64,000 bases of DNA from Streptococcus sanguinis SK355 (GCF_000212855.1 NZ_GL890993.1:1341025-1405024); one strand, 5' to 3'; positions 29,741 through 39,605 are shown, numbered from the stretch's first letter. Notes: generated by a model not told the origin, from the sequence alone. Made by a program: numbers and translations.

Positions 29741-31051
29741 ATGAGTATGTTTTTAGATACGGCCAAGATTCAAGTCAAGGCTGGCAATGGTGGCGATGGC
29801 ATGGTGGCCTTTCGCCGTGAAAAATATGTTCCTAATGGCGGTCCTTGGGGTGGCGATGGCGGTCGTGGCGGCAATGTTATTTTTGTTGTAGACGAGGGTC
29901 TTCGTACCCTGATGGATTTTCGCTACAATCGCCATTTCAAGGCTCAGTCTGGTGAAAAGGGCATGACCAAGGGCATGCATGGTCGTGGCGCTGAGGACTT
30001 AATTGTTCGTGTACCTCAGGGAACGACGGTTCGTGATGCGGAGACTGGCAAGGTGCTGACGGACTTGGTAGAAAATGGTCAAGAATTTATCGTAGCTCGT
30101 GGTGGCCGAGGCGGTCGTGGAAATATCCGCTTTGCGACGCCTAAAAATCCTGCTCCTGAGATTTCTGAGAATGGAGAACCAGGTCAAGAGCGTGAGCTTC
30201 TGCTGGAGCTCAAGGTCCTAGCAGACGTTGGTCTGGTCGGCTTCCCTTCTGTCGGGAAATCCACTTTGCTTAGTGTCATCACAGCAGCTAAGCCTAAGAT
30301 TGGTGCTTATCATTTTACGACAATCGTGCCCAATCTAGGTATGGTTCGCACTCACTCTGGAGAGTCCTTTGCGGTGGCGGATTTGCCAGGTTTGATCGAA
30401 GGTGCCAGTCAAGGGGTCGGACTGGGAACTCAGTTTCTCCGTCATATTGAGCGGACACGGGTTATCTTGCATGTTATCGATATGTCAGCTAGTGAGGGAC
30501 GTGATCCTTATGAGGACTATCTAGCTATCAATAAAGAGTTGGAATCCTACAACCTTCGTCTCATGGAGCGTCCGCAGATTATTGTTGCTAACAAGATGGA
30601 CATGCCAGATAGTGCTGAAAATCTCAAGATATTCAAAGAGAAATTAGCGGCTAATTATGACGAGTTTGCGGACTTACCGCAAATCTTCCCAATTTCCAGT
30701 CTGACCAAGCAGGGACTTGCGACGCTCTTGGATGCGACCGCAGAATTATTGGATAAAACACCAGAGTTCTTGCTCTATGATGAGTCTGAAATGGAGGAAG
30801 AAGCATACTATGGCTTTGACGAAGAAGCACCAGCTTTTGAAATTTCTCGTGACGATGATGCGACTTGGGTGTTGTCAGGTGACAAGCTGGAGAAACTCTT
30901 TAATATGACCAACTTTGACCGCGATGAAGCAGTCATGAAATTTGCCCGTCAGCTTCGTGGTATGGGAGTTGATGAAGCCCTTCGCGCTCGCGGAGCCAAG
31001 GATGGAGATCTGGTTCGTATTGGCAAGTTTGAGTTTGAATTCGTTGACTAA
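29741..31051 (+). CDS. obgE: GTPase Obg
   Basis: A 436-residue essential GTPase acting in late 50S ribosome assembly. Domains: a Gly-rich N-terminal Obg fold (many GGxGG motifs, about 1-158), the G domain with GFPSVGKST near residue 165 and NKMD, and a C-terminal OCT domain (about 360-436). An ATG at 29741 and another at 29747 are in frame; the first gives the usual [10 protein letters not shown]. Confidence 0.96.
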   Translation: MSMFLDTAKIQVKAGNGGDGMVAFRREKYVPNGGPWGGDGGRGGNVIFVVDEGLRTLMDFRYNRHFKAQSGEKGMTKGMHGRGAEDLIVRVPQGTTVRDAETGKVLTDLVENGQEFIVARGGRGGRGNIRFATPKNPAPEISENGEPGQERELLLELKVLADVGLVGFPSVGKSTLLSVITAAKPKIGAYHFTTIVPNLGMVRTHSGESFAVADLPGLIEGASQGVGLGTQFLRHIERTRVILHVIDMSASEGRDPYEDYLAINKELESYNLRLMERPQIIVANKMDMPDSAENLKIFKEKLAANYDEFADLPQIFPISSLTKQGLATLLDATAELLDKTPEFLLYDESEMEEEAYYGFDEEAPAFEISRDDDATWVLSGDKLEKLFNMTNFDRDEAVMKFARQLRGMGVDEALRARGAKDGDLVRIGKFEFEFVD

Positions 31052-31065
31052 GAAGGAGGTTTGCA

Positions 31066-31227
31066 ATGGGTGATAAACCGATATCCTTTCGCGATGAAAA
31101 TGGGAATTTTGTCTCTGCAGCCGACGTCTGGAATGCAGAAAAGCTAGAAGAGCTCTTTAATAAACTTAATCCCAAACGCAAGCTGCGTCTGGAAAGAGAA
31201 GCATTAGCGAAAGCGGAAGAAGAATAA
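31066..31227 (+). CDS. Conserved 53-residue protein downstream of obgE
   Basis: Starts MGDKPISFRDENG and ends in a Lys/Arg/Glu-rich helix (KRKLRLEREALAKAEEE). An excellent AAGGAGG site lies 6 bp before the ATG, and the gene sits 14 bp after obgE and before a terminator, so it is co-transcribed with obgE. It is soluble and charged; no named function is known to me. Confidence 0.75.
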   Translation: MGDKPISFRDENGNFVSAADVWNAEKLEELFNKLNPKRKLRLEREALAKAEEE

Positions 31228-31252
31228 GACTTTCGCTTTGGGAACAAAAAAC

Positions 31253-31278
31253 GCTGGGAAAGATTTCTCAGCCTTTTT
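31253..31278 (+). terminator. Terminator of the obgE unit
   Basis: GCTGGGAAA / TTTCTCAGC stem followed by TTTTT. Confidence 0.75.
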
Positions 31279-31402
31279 AAATCTTAAAAAGTGGGTTCTG
31301 ATAGGTAAGTAGATTTCCTTTTAGCTTCTAAGGATCTCATCAATGAAAAAATGGAAAAAGGCAAGGCTTATCAATCTGTCGTGGCCATTGCTTGCTATTT
31401 TA

Positions 31403-31411
31403 TGGTATAAT
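31403..31411 (+). promoter_or_regulatory. Extended -10 promoter of ridA
   Basis: TGGTATAAT lies 29 bp upstream of the ridA ATG, without a clear -35. Confidence 0.55.
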
Positions 31412-31440
31412 GAAAAAAATAAGTAGGAGAAGTGATAATT

Positions 31441-31821
31441 ATGGCAAAAACGATTCATACAGATAAAGCACCAGCAGCGATTGGACCCTATGTGCAAGGA
31501 AAAATTGTCGGCAACCTTTTGTTTGCGAGTGGGCAGATTCCTCTGTCTCCTGAAACTGGGGAAATCATTGGGGCGACTATTGAAGAGCAGACCCAGCAGG
31601 TGCTGAAAAATGTTTCAGCTATTTTAGAAGCTGCTGGAACAGACTTTGATCATGTGGTCAAGGCTACTTGCTTCTTGAGTGATATCAATGATTTTGTGGC
31701 CTTTAATGAAGTTTACAAAACAGCTTTTACAGAAGCATTTCCAGCTCGGTCGGCAGTAGAAGTGGCTCGCCTGCCTAAAGATGTGAAAATTGAGATTGAG
31801 GTTATTGCCGAGATTCTCTAA
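31441..31821 (+). CDS. ridA: RidA family reactive-intermediate deaminase
   Basis: 126 residues. RidA hydrolyses reactive enamine/imine intermediates formed by PLP enzymes. The family motifs FASGQIP and ARSAVEVARLPKD (with the catalytic Arg) are present. An in-frame GTG at 31432 exists, but the ATG at 31441 is better spaced from TAGGAGA and gives the family N-terminus. Confidence 0.93.
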   Translation: MAKTIHTDKAPAAIGPYVQGKIVGNLLFASGQIPLSPETGEIIGATIEEQTQQVLKNVSAILEAAGTDFDHVVKATCFLSDINDFVAFNEVYKTAFTEAFPARSAVEVARLPKDVKIEIEVIAEIL

Positions 31822-31876
31822 AAAAGAGCAGGGGAAAACAGCTCTTTGACGGATTCTATCTGATGAAAGGATTATA

Positions 31877-32767
31877 ATGTCTGAAAAGAAGATTAAACTT
31901 GTCATTGTGACTGGAATGAGCGGAGCAGGGAAAACCGTAGCCATCCAGTCCTTTGAAGACTTAGGTTATTTTACCATTGATAATATGCCGCCAACTCTGG
32001 TGCCGAAGTTCTTGCAGTTGGTCGAAGGAACCACGGACAATGATAAATTGGCTCTGGTTGTCGATATGCGCAGCCGTTCCTTCTTTATGCAAATCCAGCC
32101 TGTTTTGGATGAATTAGAGCAAAATGAGAACATTGATTTCAAGATTCTTTTCCTAGATGCGGCGGATAAGGAGCTAGTGGCTCGTTATAAGGAAACGCGT
32201 CGCAGTCATCCGCTGGCAGCTGATGGTCGGATTTTAGATGGGATTAAACTGGAGCGCGAACTCTTAGCCCCTCTGAAGAATCTCAGCCAAAATGTTGTAG
32301 ACACAACAGATTTGACACCGCGGGAGCTTAGAAAAACGATTTCTGAACAGTTTTCCAATCAAGATGAAATGCACAGTTTCCGAATTGAAGTCATGAGTTT
32401 TGGTTTCAAATACGGTCTGCCTTTGGATGCAGACTTGGTCTTTGATGTGCGCTTTCTGCCTAATCCCTACTATAAACCTGAGCTGCGCAATCAGACAGGT
32501 TTGGACAAGGATGTCTTTGATTATGTCATGAACCATGCCGAGTCAGAAGAATTTTACCAGCATCTGCTGGGCTTGATTGAGCCAATCTTGCCGGGCTATC
32601 AGAAGGAAGGCAAGTCTATCCTGACCATTGCTGTGGGTTGTACGGGTGGTCAGCACCGCAGTGTAGCCTTTGCTCAGCGCTTAGCAGATGATTTGGCTAA
32701 AAATTGGCCAGTCAATGCCAGCCACCGCGATAAAAACCGTCGGAAAGAAACGGTGAACCGCTCATGA
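31877..32767 (+). CDS. rapZ: RapZ / YvcJ family nucleotide-binding protein
   Basis: 296 residues with the P-loop GMSGAGKT near the N-terminus and the conserved C-terminal [10 protein letters not shown]. In E. coli RapZ is an RNase adapter for the glmZ sRNA; in Gram-positives the protein (YvcJ) hydrolyses GTP and affects competence. The last 4 bp overlap yvcK (ATGA), so the three genes rapZ-yvcK-whiA form one operon. Confidence 0.94.
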   Translation: MSEKKIKLVIVTGMSGAGKTVAIQSFEDLGYFTIDNMPPTLVPKFLQLVEGTTDNDKLALVVDMRSRSFFMQIQPVLDELEQNENIDFKILFLDAADKELVARYKETRRSHPLAADGRILDGIKLERELLAPLKNLSQNVVDTTDLTPRELRKTISEQFSNQDEMHSFRIEVMSFGFKYGLPLDADLVFDVRFLPNPYYKPELRNQTGLDKDVFDYVMNHAESEEFYQHLLGLIEPILPGYQKEGKSILTIAVGCTGGQHRSVAFAQRLADDLAKNWPVNASHRDKNRRKETVNRS

Positions 32768-33741
32768 GGAAGCCAAGAATTACAGTCATCGGCGGTGGAA
32801 CAGGGATTTCTGTTATTTTAGACAGCCTACGTAAAAAGGACGTAGAGATTACAGCCATTGTCACAGTAGCAGATGATGGAGGCAGTTCTGGTGAATTGCG
32901 GAAAAACATCCAGCAGCTGACTCCACCGGGTGATTTGAGAAATGTCTTAGTAGCCATGTCTGACATGCCAAAGTTTTATGAGAAGGTCTTTCAGTATCGC
33001 TTTGCTGAAGGAGACGGCGTTCTAGCGGGGCATCCCTTGGGCAATCTGATTATTGCCGGTATTTCTGAAATGCAGGGCTCAACCTATAACGCCATGCAGC
33101 TTTTAACCAAGTTTTTCCATACAACAGGTAAAATCTACCCTTCTAGTGACACCCCTCTGACTCTGCATGCTGTGTTTACAGATGGGACAGAAGTTGTCGG
33201 TGAAAGCAATCTGACCAGTAAGAGCGGAATGATTGAGCGGGTCTATGTGACCAATACCTACGATGATAAGAAGCCTGCTGCCAGTAAAAAGGTGGTTGAG
33301 AGCATCTTGGAGAGCGATATGGTGGTTCTGGGGCCGGGTTCACTATTTACCTCTATCTTGCCTAACCTCGTTATCGAGGAAATTGGCCAAGCGCTTCTAG
33401 ACACCAAGGCAGAAGTGGCCTATGTCTGCAATATCATGACCCAACGCGGCGAAACAGAGCATTTTTCAGACAGCGATCACGTCCAAGTTCTGCACCGTCA
33501 TTTAGGCAGGAAGTTTGTAGATACAGTCTTGGTCAATATCGAACCTGTTCCTCATGAGTACATGGACAGCAACCAGTTTGACGAATATCTGATACAGGTG
33601 GAGCATGATTTTCAAGGACTGCAGGAGCAGGTTCCGCGCGTTATTTCTTCGAACTTTCTGCGTTTGGAAAATGGCGGAGCTTTCCATGATGGTGAGCTGG
33701 TCGTTGATGAATTGATGCAGATTATACAGGTACGCAAATGA
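32764..33741 (+). CDS. yvcK: Gluconeogenesis factor YvcK/GlmR
   Basis: A 325-residue CofD-like Rossmann protein (GGGTGISV at the N-terminus, [10 protein letters not shown]). It binds UDP-GlcNAc in B. subtilis and directs carbon into wall precursors, which fits the nearby murA and glmM genes. It starts inside the rapZ stop and ends in the whiA start (both ATGA overlaps). Confidence 0.94.
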   Translation: MRKPRITVIGGGTGISVILDSLRKKDVEITAIVTVADDGGSSGELRKNIQQLTPPGDLRNVLVAMSDMPKFYEKVFQYRFAEGDGVLAGHPLGNLIIAGISEMQGSTYNAMQLLTKFFHTTGKIYPSSDTPLTLHAVFTDGTEVVGESNLTSKSGMIERVYVTNTYDDKKPAASKKVVESILESDMVVLGPGSLFTSILPNLVIEEIGQALLDTKAEVAYVCNIMTQRGETEHFSDSDHVQVLHRHLGRKFVDTVLVNIEPVPHEYMDSNQFDEYLIQVEHDFQGLQEQVPRVISSNFLRLENGGAFHDGELVVDELMQIIQVRK

Positions 33742-34649
33742 GCTTTACAGTAAAAGTAAAAGAAGAACTGCTGAGTCTGGCAAGCAGAGATAAAAATGAG
33801 CTGTCAGCCATGATCAAGATGTCTGGCAGTCTGGGCTTGGCCAGCAGTGGTTTGACCCTGTCTGTTACAACAGAAAATGCCAAGATTGCCCGCCATCTCT
33901 ATGAGTTGCTGTCGGACCTTTATCAGGTCAAGTCAGAAATCCGCCACCATCAGAAGACCAATCTGCGCAAGAACCGTGTATACACAGTATTTCTGGATCA
34001 GAAAGTAGAAGAAATCCTTTCTGACCTGCACTTGGCTGACTCCTTTTTTGGTATCGAGGCCGGGATTGACCAGGCCATTTTGTCAGATGACGAAGCTAGC
34101 CGGGCCTACCTTCGGGGGGCCTTTCTCTCAAATGGCAGCATGCGGGAGCCAGACTCAGGCAAGTACCAGCTGGAAATCCTGTCCGTTTATCTGGATCATG
34201 CTGAGGATTTGGCTGCCTTGATGCGGCGTTTCCTGCTGGATGCCAAGACCATTGAGCGCAAGAAAGGGGCTGTCACTTATCTGCAGCGGGCTGAGGATAT
34301 CATGGATTTTCTCATTGTCATCGGTGCTATGGAAGCCATGGCTGAATTTGAATCTCTTAAGCTCATGCGGGAAGCGCGCAATGACCTCAACCGCGCTAAT
34401 AATGCTGAGACAGCCAACATCGCCCGTACGGTCACAGCTAGTATGAAAATCATCAATAATATTGCCAAAATCAGCGACAATATCGGCATTGAGAGTCTAC
34501 CTGTAGACCTGCAGGAGGTAGCCCAGCTTCGTATCCAACATCCGGACTACTCCATCCAGCAGCTAGCTGATAGTCTGAGCCGACCTCTGACTAAGAGCGG
34601 TGTCAATCATCGCTTGAGAAAAATCAATAAAATCGCAGATGAATTATAA
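33738..34649 (+). CDS. whiA: WhiA family DNA-binding protein
   Basis: 303 residues: an N-terminal LAGLIDADG-like domain without nuclease motifs and a C-terminal helix-turn-helix ([10 protein letters not shown] ... [11 protein letters not shown]). In low-GC Gram-positives WhiA affects chromosome segregation and division. It is the last gene of its operon. Confidence 0.93.
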   Translation: MSFTVKVKEELLSLASRDKNELSAMIKMSGSLGLASSGLTLSVTTENAKIARHLYELLSDLYQVKSEIRHHQKTNLRKNRVYTVFLDQKVEEILSDLHLADSFFGIEAGIDQAILSDDEASRAYLRGAFLSNGSMREPDSGKYQLEILSVYLDHAEDLAALMRRFLLDAKTIERKKGAVTYLQRAEDIMDFLIVIGAMEAMAEFESLKLMREARNDLNRANNAETANIARTVTASMKIINNIAKISDNIGIESLPVDLQEVAQLRIQHPDYSIQQLADSLSRPLTKSGVNHRLRKINKIADEL

Positions 34650-34650
34650 A

Positions 34651-34683
34651 AGCTGCTGAGCTTGAGCTCGGCAGCTGTTTTTT
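34651..34683 (+). terminator. Terminator after whiA
   Basis: AGCTGC-T-GAGCT / AGCTC-G-GCAGCT stem with a T run. It lies between convergent genes. Confidence 0.85.
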
Positions 34684-35650
34684 ATAGGCTTGTAGAATGT
34701 TTAGGTTGGACTTTTTGCTCAGGATAGATATGGTTAATGGCATTGTTGACAGCAGTAGGTGCCTCACCTAGCCCAGTTGCAATCAGGTCAATCTTCCCCT
34801 CGTAGCTGCAGCAGTCTCCGGCTGCATAGATACCTGGCACAGAAGTTTCTTGCTTGCTGTTGACCAAAATCTTGTGACGGTTGAGCTCCAAGCCCCAATC
34901 TTTGAGATTGCCGACAGAGGATTTAAAACCGTAGTTGACAAAGAGATGATCAAGAGGCAGAAGCTGACTTTCCTCTCCCTTGACTTGGCTGATTTCCAAG
35001 TGGGTAATCTTGCCATTTTCGCCGACTAATCGACTCGGAACAAATGGTGTCTTAATCTCAACACTAGAAGCCTTGAGTTCTTCCACACTATGCTCTAAAG
35101 CCCGGAAGTTATCCCGACGATGAACCAGGCTGGTTTCTGCAATCTTTTCAAAAGCTAGCGCCCAGTCAACAGCCGAGTCGCCGCCGCCCAGAACAACAAC
35201 CTTTTTGCCAGCGTACTGACTGATGTTTGAAACGTGATAGTGAAGGTTGCTGTAGCTTTCAGCATTATCCAACTCTAAGACCCTCGGTTTAAAGGCGCCA
35301 CCACCCATAGCGATGATGATGGTTTTGGTCTGATGCTGGGCTTTAGAAGTTGTGATGGTGAAGCCATCATCAGATTTAACGATATCCAGAACCGTTTCAT
35401 TGAGGCAAATCTCAGTCTGGAAAGTTTCCAGCTGCTCAATCAGACGCTGTGTCAACTCTTCGCCACTTAGATTGGTAAAGCCTGGTACATCCAGAATCTT
35501 CTTTTCTGGATAGAGAATAGCCGGCTGACCGCCCAGCTGAGGCAGGGAATCAATGATTTTAACCTTGGCTTGGCGCAAATGAGCGTAAAAAGCTGCGAAT
35601 AGGCCAACTGGACCGCCACCGACAATCGTAATATCATACAGTTCAGACAT
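34682..35650 (-). CDS. Ferredoxin/flavodoxin-NADP+ reductase, thioredoxin-reductase-like type
   Basis: A 322-residue flavoprotein with two dinucleotide-binding motifs (GGGPVGLFAA for FAD and VLGGGDSAVDWA for NADPH) and the FAD motif GIYAAGDC near the C-terminus. The redox CxxC of true thioredoxin reductases is absent, so it fits the YumC-type ferredoxin-NADP reductase. The frame is open from TTG 35662, but GAGGAAG is placed for the ATG at 35650. Confidence 0.9.
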   Translation of the reverse strand: MSELYDITIVGGGPVGLFAAFYAHLRQAKVKIIDSLPQLGGQPAILYPEKKILDVPGFTNLSGEELTQRLIEQLETFQTEICLNETVLDIVKSDDGFTITTSKAQHQTKTIIIAMGGGAFKPRVLELDNAESYSNLHYHVSNISQYAGKKVVVLGGGDSAVDWALAFEKIAETSLVHRRDNFRALEHSVEELKASSVEIKTPFVPSRLVGENGKITHLEISQVKGEESQLLPLDHLFVNYGFKSSVGNLKDWGLELNRHKILVNSKQETSVPGIYAAGDCCSYEGKIDLIATGLGEAPTAVNNAINHIYPEQKVQPKHSTSL

Positions 35651-35685
35651 AATCTTCCTCAATCTTTTTAAAATAAACTAGCATT

Positions 35686-35694
35686 ATTGTACCA
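35686..35694 (-). promoter_or_regulatory. Extended -10 promoter of the FNR gene
   Basis: On the minus strand TGGTACAAT, 35 bp upstream of the ATG. Confidence 0.5.
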
Positions 35695-35735
35695 CAAAAA
35701 GGGGTTGAAATGTAGGCAAATGTTTTGAAGACATC

Positions 35736-35757
35736 TTAAAAGCCCCTGATGGGGCTT
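35736..35757 (-). terminator. Terminator after the Har-like gene
   Basis: On the minus strand AAGCCCC / GGGGCTT with a 4-nt loop, then TTTT. Confidence 0.8.
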
Positions 35758-35761
35758 GAAA

Positions 35762-37078
35762 TTAGATAGCAAATAAATCGTTGAGGTTTTCAGACAACGT
35801 TGGGTGGGTGAAGATTTGCTTGCTCAAGTAGGTGTAAGGAATCTTATTATCCATGGCTACAGTCAGGATATTGATAATTTCCTGAGCCCCTGCTGAGAAA
35901 ATTGTTGCTCCGACGATTTCCTTGGTTTCAGTGTTGACAACGGCCTTGAAGGCACCGCGTAAGTCAGCATTGACATGTCCACGAGGCATTGCTGCGACTG
36001 GAATCTCCTTAACTGCAATCGGTAAACCTTGCTCTTGGGCTTCCTTTTCAGTCAATCCGATTTGAGCCAAAGGTGGTGTGATGAACATGCTGGTAGGGAC
36101 GTTTTTACGGTCTTCCAGTGTGTAGCTGCCATCGCCAGCCAGATAGCTATAAAGGATACGGAAGTCATCCAGTGAGATATAAGTAAACTGCAGACCGCCA
36201 TTGACATCGCCCGCTGCAAATACACCAGGTACAGATGTTTCCAAGTGCTTATCGACCTTAATCGCTCCGCGCTCTGTCAGCTCAATGTCAGTATTTTCCA
36301 ACTGCAGTGGCTCAACATTCGGCTTGCGGCCAGTAGCATAGAGCAGGGCATCAAAGCGGAATTCTCCATCCTCTGTCACAACCACAACTTCAGCACCATC
36401 ATTTTTAATCTGCTTGGTTTGCACATTTTGCAGGAGCTGGATTCCGTCTTCTTCCATGTATTGCTTAGCTAGAGCGGCGATAGAAGGCTCTACTCGAGGG
36501 AGAAAGACAGGTGCAGCATCCAGCACAGTCACCTGACTGCCCAATTTATTGTAGAGTCCGGCAAATTCTAGGCCGATGTTACCGCCACCCAGAACTCCTA
36601 AACGTTTAGGAAGTTCCTTCAGATTTTGAATGCCGGTTGAGTCATAGACATGCTCGGTCTCAGTCAGTCCTGGAATTGGCAGGACATTGGAAACAGCACC
36701 GGTATTGATGACAATAATCTCAGCAGTCAGTTCCTTTTTCTCATCGCCAGCTGTGATTTCGATGACTTTATTGGAAAGGAAATGAGCTTCCGCATCGATG
36801 ATGTCAACACCAGCGCCACTGATTGCTGCGTAGTTCTTCCCGTTGAGACGGCTGGTTACAGCGTTCTTTTCAGCCATGACTTGGTCGAAAGCCAGGCCTT
36901 TTTCAGCTGCGACAAGCAGGGTCTTGGTTGGGATGCAGGCGATATTAATACAGGTTCCTCCATACATAGCCTTGCTTCGCTCAATCAAAGCAACTTTTTT
37001 TCCTTGGGCCGCCATTTTGGCTGCCAATGTTTTACCGGCCTTCCCAAAGCCGATGACAATTAAATCATAGGTTAACAT
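35762..37078 (-). CDS. har: Flavoprotein disulfide reductase, hypothiocyanous-acid-reductase (Har/RclA) type
   Basis: A 438-residue pyridine-nucleotide disulfide oxidoreductase. It has an N-terminal FAD motif (GFGKAG), the redox cysteine pair Cys43/Cys48 in GTCINIACIPTK, an NAD(P) motif (GGGNIGLEFAG) and the C-terminal HPTLSE of the family. The spacing CxxxxC and the short length fit the RclA/Har group, which reduces HOSCN produced by host peroxidases in saliva. This role is inferred from family and habitat; mercuric or lipoamide reductase activity is less likely because the neighbouring functions are missing. The ATG has a GGAGGTAA site. Confidence 0.82.
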   Translation of the reverse strand: MLTYDLIVIGFGKAGKTLAAKMAAQGKKVALIERSKAMYGGTCINIACIPTKTLLVAAEKGLAFDQVMAEKNAVTSRLNGKNYAAISGAGVDIIDAEAHFLSNKVIEITAGDEKKELTAEIIVINTGAVSNVLPIPGLTETEHVYDSTGIQNLKELPKRLGVLGGGNIGLEFAGLYNKLGSQVTVLDAAPVFLPRVEPSIAALAKQYMEEDGIQLLQNVQTKQIKNDGAEVVVVTEDGEFRFDALLYATGRKPNVEPLQLENTDIELTERGAIKVDKHLETSVPGVFAAGDVNGGLQFTYISLDDFRILYSYLAGDGSYTLEDRKNVPTSMFITPPLAQIGLTEKEAQEQGLPIAVKEIPVAAMPRGHVNADLRGAFKAVVNTETKEIVGATIFSAGAQEIINILTVAMDNKIPYTYLSKQIFTHPTLSENLNDLFAI

Positions 37079-37102
37079 AATTTACCTCCATTTTTCAAAA
37101 AG

Positions 37103-37111
37103 ATTGTATCA
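37103..37111 (-). promoter_or_regulatory. Extended -10 promoter of the Har-like gene
   Basis: On the minus strand TGATACAAT, 24 bp upstream of the ATG; no strong -35. Confidence 0.5.
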
Positions 37112-37228
37112 CATCTAGTCAGAAATTGCTGATTTCTGCTACGCTTTTTTTCTTCAGTATTTTTATCCACACTTTTTATACAGATTGTCCATTTTTTGAG
37201 CAAGATTTTCGCAGTTCCAGTCAGTCTA

Positions 37229-37237
37229 TGTTATACT
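37229..37237 (+). promoter_or_regulatory. Extended -10 promoter of the DUF1304 gene
   Basis: TGTTATACT lies 30 bp before the ATG. Confidence 0.5.
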
Positions 37238-37267
37238 CATTTTTGTTATTTATTTTAGGAGAGCAAA

Positions 37268-37624
37268 ATGTCTATTATTACATTGATTTTGGCAAGCTTG
37301 GTTGCCTTGGAATTTTTCTACATCATGTATTTGGAAACGATGGCAACGACTTCAGCAGCGACAGCTCGGGTTTTCGGCATGTCGCAAGAGGAGTTGGAGC
37401 AGCAGTCGGTCAATACACTTTTCAAAAACCAAGGAGTTTATAACGGGCTGATAGCTGTTTTAGTGCTGATTGCGGCCTTTGTGCAGCCTAGTCCGGTTTG
37501 GCTGGGAATTTTTATGGTTTATATCATCTTGGTAGCAGCTTACGGTGCAGTGACCAGTGACCCGAAAATCCTTTTCAAGCAGGGAGGGCTGGCTATGCTG
37601 ACCCTGCTTAGTTTATTTTTCTAA
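37268..37624 (+). CDS. DUF1304 family membrane protein
   Basis: 118 residues with about four membrane helices. The early segment ALEFFYIMYLE and the NQGVYNGL motif are typical of DUF1304. TTTTAGGAGAG precedes the ATG. Function unknown; it stands alone, divergent from the Har-like gene. Confidence 0.85.
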   Translation: MSIITLILASLVALEFFYIMYLETMATTSAATARVFGMSQEELEQQSVNTLFKNQGVYNGLIAVLVLIAAFVQPSPVWLGIFMVYIILVAAYGAVTSDPKILFKQGGLAMLTLLSLFF

Positions 37625-37628
37625 AATA

Positions 37629-37661
37629 GAGTGAGGAAAATTGATTTCCCACTCTTTTTTT
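37629..37661 (+). terminator. Terminator after the DUF1304 gene
   Basis: GAGTG-A-GGAAA / TTTCC-C-ACTC stem and a seven-T run. Confidence 0.85.
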
Positions 37662-37670
37662 ATATAATGA

Positions 37671-37699
37671 TTGACTTTTTTATTAGACAAGTGTAGAAT
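37671..37699 (+). promoter_or_regulatory. Promoter and operator-like site of the BlaI/BlaR1-like pair
   Basis: TTGACT (37671-37676), 17 bp, TAGAAT (37694-37699). The -10 is embedded in ACAAGTGTAGAAT, nearly identical to the element at the VTC promoter (ACAAATGTAGAAT), which suggests binding by the same regulator and hence self-regulation. Confidence 0.7.
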
Positions 37700-37739
37700 A
37701 AAAATAGAAATAGCATTATTTAGAAAGCGCGTAGGAACG

Positions 37740-38117
37740 ATGAAAAGATCTATTAAACGTTTGCCAGATGGGGAATTTACTATTTTAAAAGTAATTTGGC
37801 AGCTACCTACCCCAACGACCTCTGCCCGTATAATGGAAAAGCTAGGACCAGACAATCACTGGAAGCCCCAGACTTTGCTGACAGTCTTGGCTCGCTTGAC
37901 TGAAAAGGGCTTTTTAGAAAGTGTCCGCAAGGGACGTGAAAGGCAGTATACAGCCTTGATCTCAGAAGATGAGTATCTGGAAGTTGAGGCTTCGGATTTC
38001 TTGAAGCGTCACAGCGGCCGTTCTATGGGTGGGTTTGTCAAAACACTCTTTTCTTCTAACTCCTTTTCGGAAAATGAATTGGATGAGCTGCGCAGTCTGC
38101 TCAACCAAAGAAAGTAG
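37740..38117 (+). CDS. BlaI/MecI/CopY family repressor
   Basis: 125 residues with the family's N-terminal winged helix (LPDGEFTILKVIW ... LLTVLARLTEKGFL) and a C-terminal dimerisation helix. These repressors bind TACA/TGTA-type palindromes and are inactivated by cleavage by a BlaR1-like partner, which is the next gene 15 bp downstream. The ATG at 37740 follows GTAGGAACG; the frame upstream is open but would run through the promoter. No beta-lactamase or PBP2a gene is nearby, so the regulon is different from the classical one. Confidence 0.9.
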   Translation: MKRSIKRLPDGEFTILKVIWQLPTPTTSARIMEKLGPDNHWKPQTLLTVLARLTEKGFLESVRKGRERQYTALISEDEYLEVEASDFLKRHSGRSMGGFVKTLFSSNSFSENELDELRSLLNQRK

Positions 38118-38132
38118 GATGGAGGGATAAGC

Positions 38133-39605
38133 ATGAAACAATTCCTTCTTTCTTTTCTTCTGACCAGTTTGTCGACATCTATTTTGGTGCTTTTGCTTAG
38201 TCTGCTTTTTACGGCCTTTAAGACTAAGATTTCGGTCAGAGTGAAGTATTTTATTTGGTTTTTGATATTGCTGAGTTTTCTGTTTCCGTTCCGTCCTCAG
38301 TTCGGCTCAGGCCTGATCCGTCTGAATACAGGATCGGTAGTTCAGACAGCAGTGACTGTCACCCAGACAGGCGGTGGAGCTCAGGGTGCTTCTCCAGCGG
38401 TTGAAAAAGCTAGCCAGTCAAATCTCTGGGACTTTTTCCTAGGTCTGCCTTGGTTTGAGATTCTCTTTGCCATCTGGCTGATTGGCTTTGTCTTTAGTAT
38501 AGGAAGATACGCTTATTCTTATATTCGCTTCAGAAAGATGCTGAAGCGCTGGGGCACGGAGTTTCAGGACGAAGAAGCGATGGCTCAGCTGCAGGCTGTT
38601 CAGCAGGAGATGGGAGTTAAGGGCCGGATTCGTCTGCTCCACTATCCTATGTCCCAAAGTCCTATGCTGCTAGGTTTTAGAGATATTTTAATCGTGCTGC
38701 CAGAGTTGGACTACACAGAAGAAGAGCTGCAGCTGATTTTCAAGCATGAGCTGACCCACTACAAACACCGAGATGTGTTAATCAATCTCTTAGGGATTTT
38801 TGCCAAGAGTCTGCACTGGTTTAATCCGGTTGTCCGCTTTGCTTGCCGTGAAACCCAGGAAGCAGGAGAAATGTACTGTGACTACGATGTTCTGAGCTGT
38901 AGAGATACAGAGTATCGGACGTTCTACGGTGAAACGATTTTGACCATGATAGACCGCAGTAAGAAGACCCCAATTGCCCTGACGACCTGTTTTTACTCTG
39001 ACAAGTTTAATCTCAAGCGGCGGATTGTCGGTATTATGGATAACCGCCTGCCTATGAGATTTCTGTCTGCTGCCTTTGTAGTAGCAGTTCCTCTCCTTTT
39101 GCTCTTGACTAGCTCGGTCTTTGCTCTAGAAAGCCCAGCTGCTCAACAAAGCCGACCTGTTGCTGGTCAAAAACAGTCTCAAGGACTCAGTCAGCGTCAG
39201 GCTCTAGCATCCGTCTTAAAAGAGCTGTCGCTTTCTGAAAAAGATATTAAAGATTTACAAATTTCGCGTGAGAAAGACACCTATAAGATTCGCTTCTCTC
39301 ACGGGCAAACGGCCCATGAAACCATTGTCAATGCTAAGGATGGAAAACTGGTCAAATCCAAGCAGCATACCATTGTCGAAAAGACAGTAACGGTTGAAAA
39401 AGAAGTTAGTCCATCGTCGTCAGCTGCATCAACTCCAGCTGACAACAGCGCTACTGCAGGCGCAGGGAATACGGGAGCAGCGGGCTCTACCGGAGCAAGT
39501 ACTGGAGCTAGTACAGCAACAGTTCAAACTCCGTCTCAGAACAGTGCCTCTCATACGACAGACAGCGATGATCCGGACGATGATGATGACCATGATGACG
39601 ATTAA
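38133..39605 (+). CDS. BlaR1/MecR1-like M56 membrane metallopeptidase with PepSY-like C-terminal domain
   Basis: 490 residues. It has about four membrane helices, the M56 zinc motif HELTHYKHRD near residue 205 facing the cytoplasm, and a last helix around 310-330. Outside, instead of the penicillin-sensor domain of BlaR1, is a roughly 60-residue PepSY-like domain (about 351-412). A low-complexity Ala/Gly/Ser/Thr linker follows, then an Asp-rich end (DDPDDDDDHDDD). It presumably cleaves or controls the adjacent BlaI-type repressor in response to an external signal. The acidic tail suggests a cation or polycation ligand, which is inference only. Confidence 0.87.
   Translation: MKQFLLSFLLTSLSTSILVLLLSLLFTAFKTKISVRVKYFIWFLILLSFLFPFRPQFGSGLIRLNTGSVVQTAVTVTQTGGGAQGASPAVEKASQSNLWDFFLGLPWFEILFAIWLIGFVFSIGRYAYSYIRFRKMLKRWGTEFQDEEAMAQLQAVQQEMGVKGRIRLLHYPMSQSPMLLGFRDILIVLPELDYTEEELQLIFKHELTHYKHRDVLINLLGIFAKSLHWFNPVVRFACRETQEAGEMYCDYDVLSCRDTEYRTFYGETILTMIDRSKKTPIALTTCFYSDKFNLKRRIVGIMDNRLPMRFLSAAFVVAVPLLLLLTSSVFALESPAAQQSRPVAGQKQSQGLSQRQALASVLKELSLSEKDIKDLQISREKDTYKIRFSHGQTAHETIVNAKDGKLVKSKQHTIVEKTVTVEKEVSPSSSAASTPADNSATAGAGNTGAAGSTGASTGASTATVQTPSQNSASHTTDSDDPDDDDDHDDD

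Noticed and set aside
31823..31847. Hairpin AAAGAGC / GCTCTTT between ridA and rapZ as a terminator
   Set aside because: It has only three T residues after the stem and a long A-rich loop; it may attenuate weakly but is not a convincing terminator.
34682..35650. Thioredoxin reductase
   Set aside because: The fold is similar, but the CxxC redox pair is absent, so the ferredoxin-NADP reductase type is preferred.
37740..39605. Beta-lactam resistance regulators (blaI-blaR1/mecI-mecR1)
   Set aside because: The families match, but the penicillin-sensor domain is missing and no beta-lactamase or PBP2a gene is near; the operator pattern points to the VTC operon instead.
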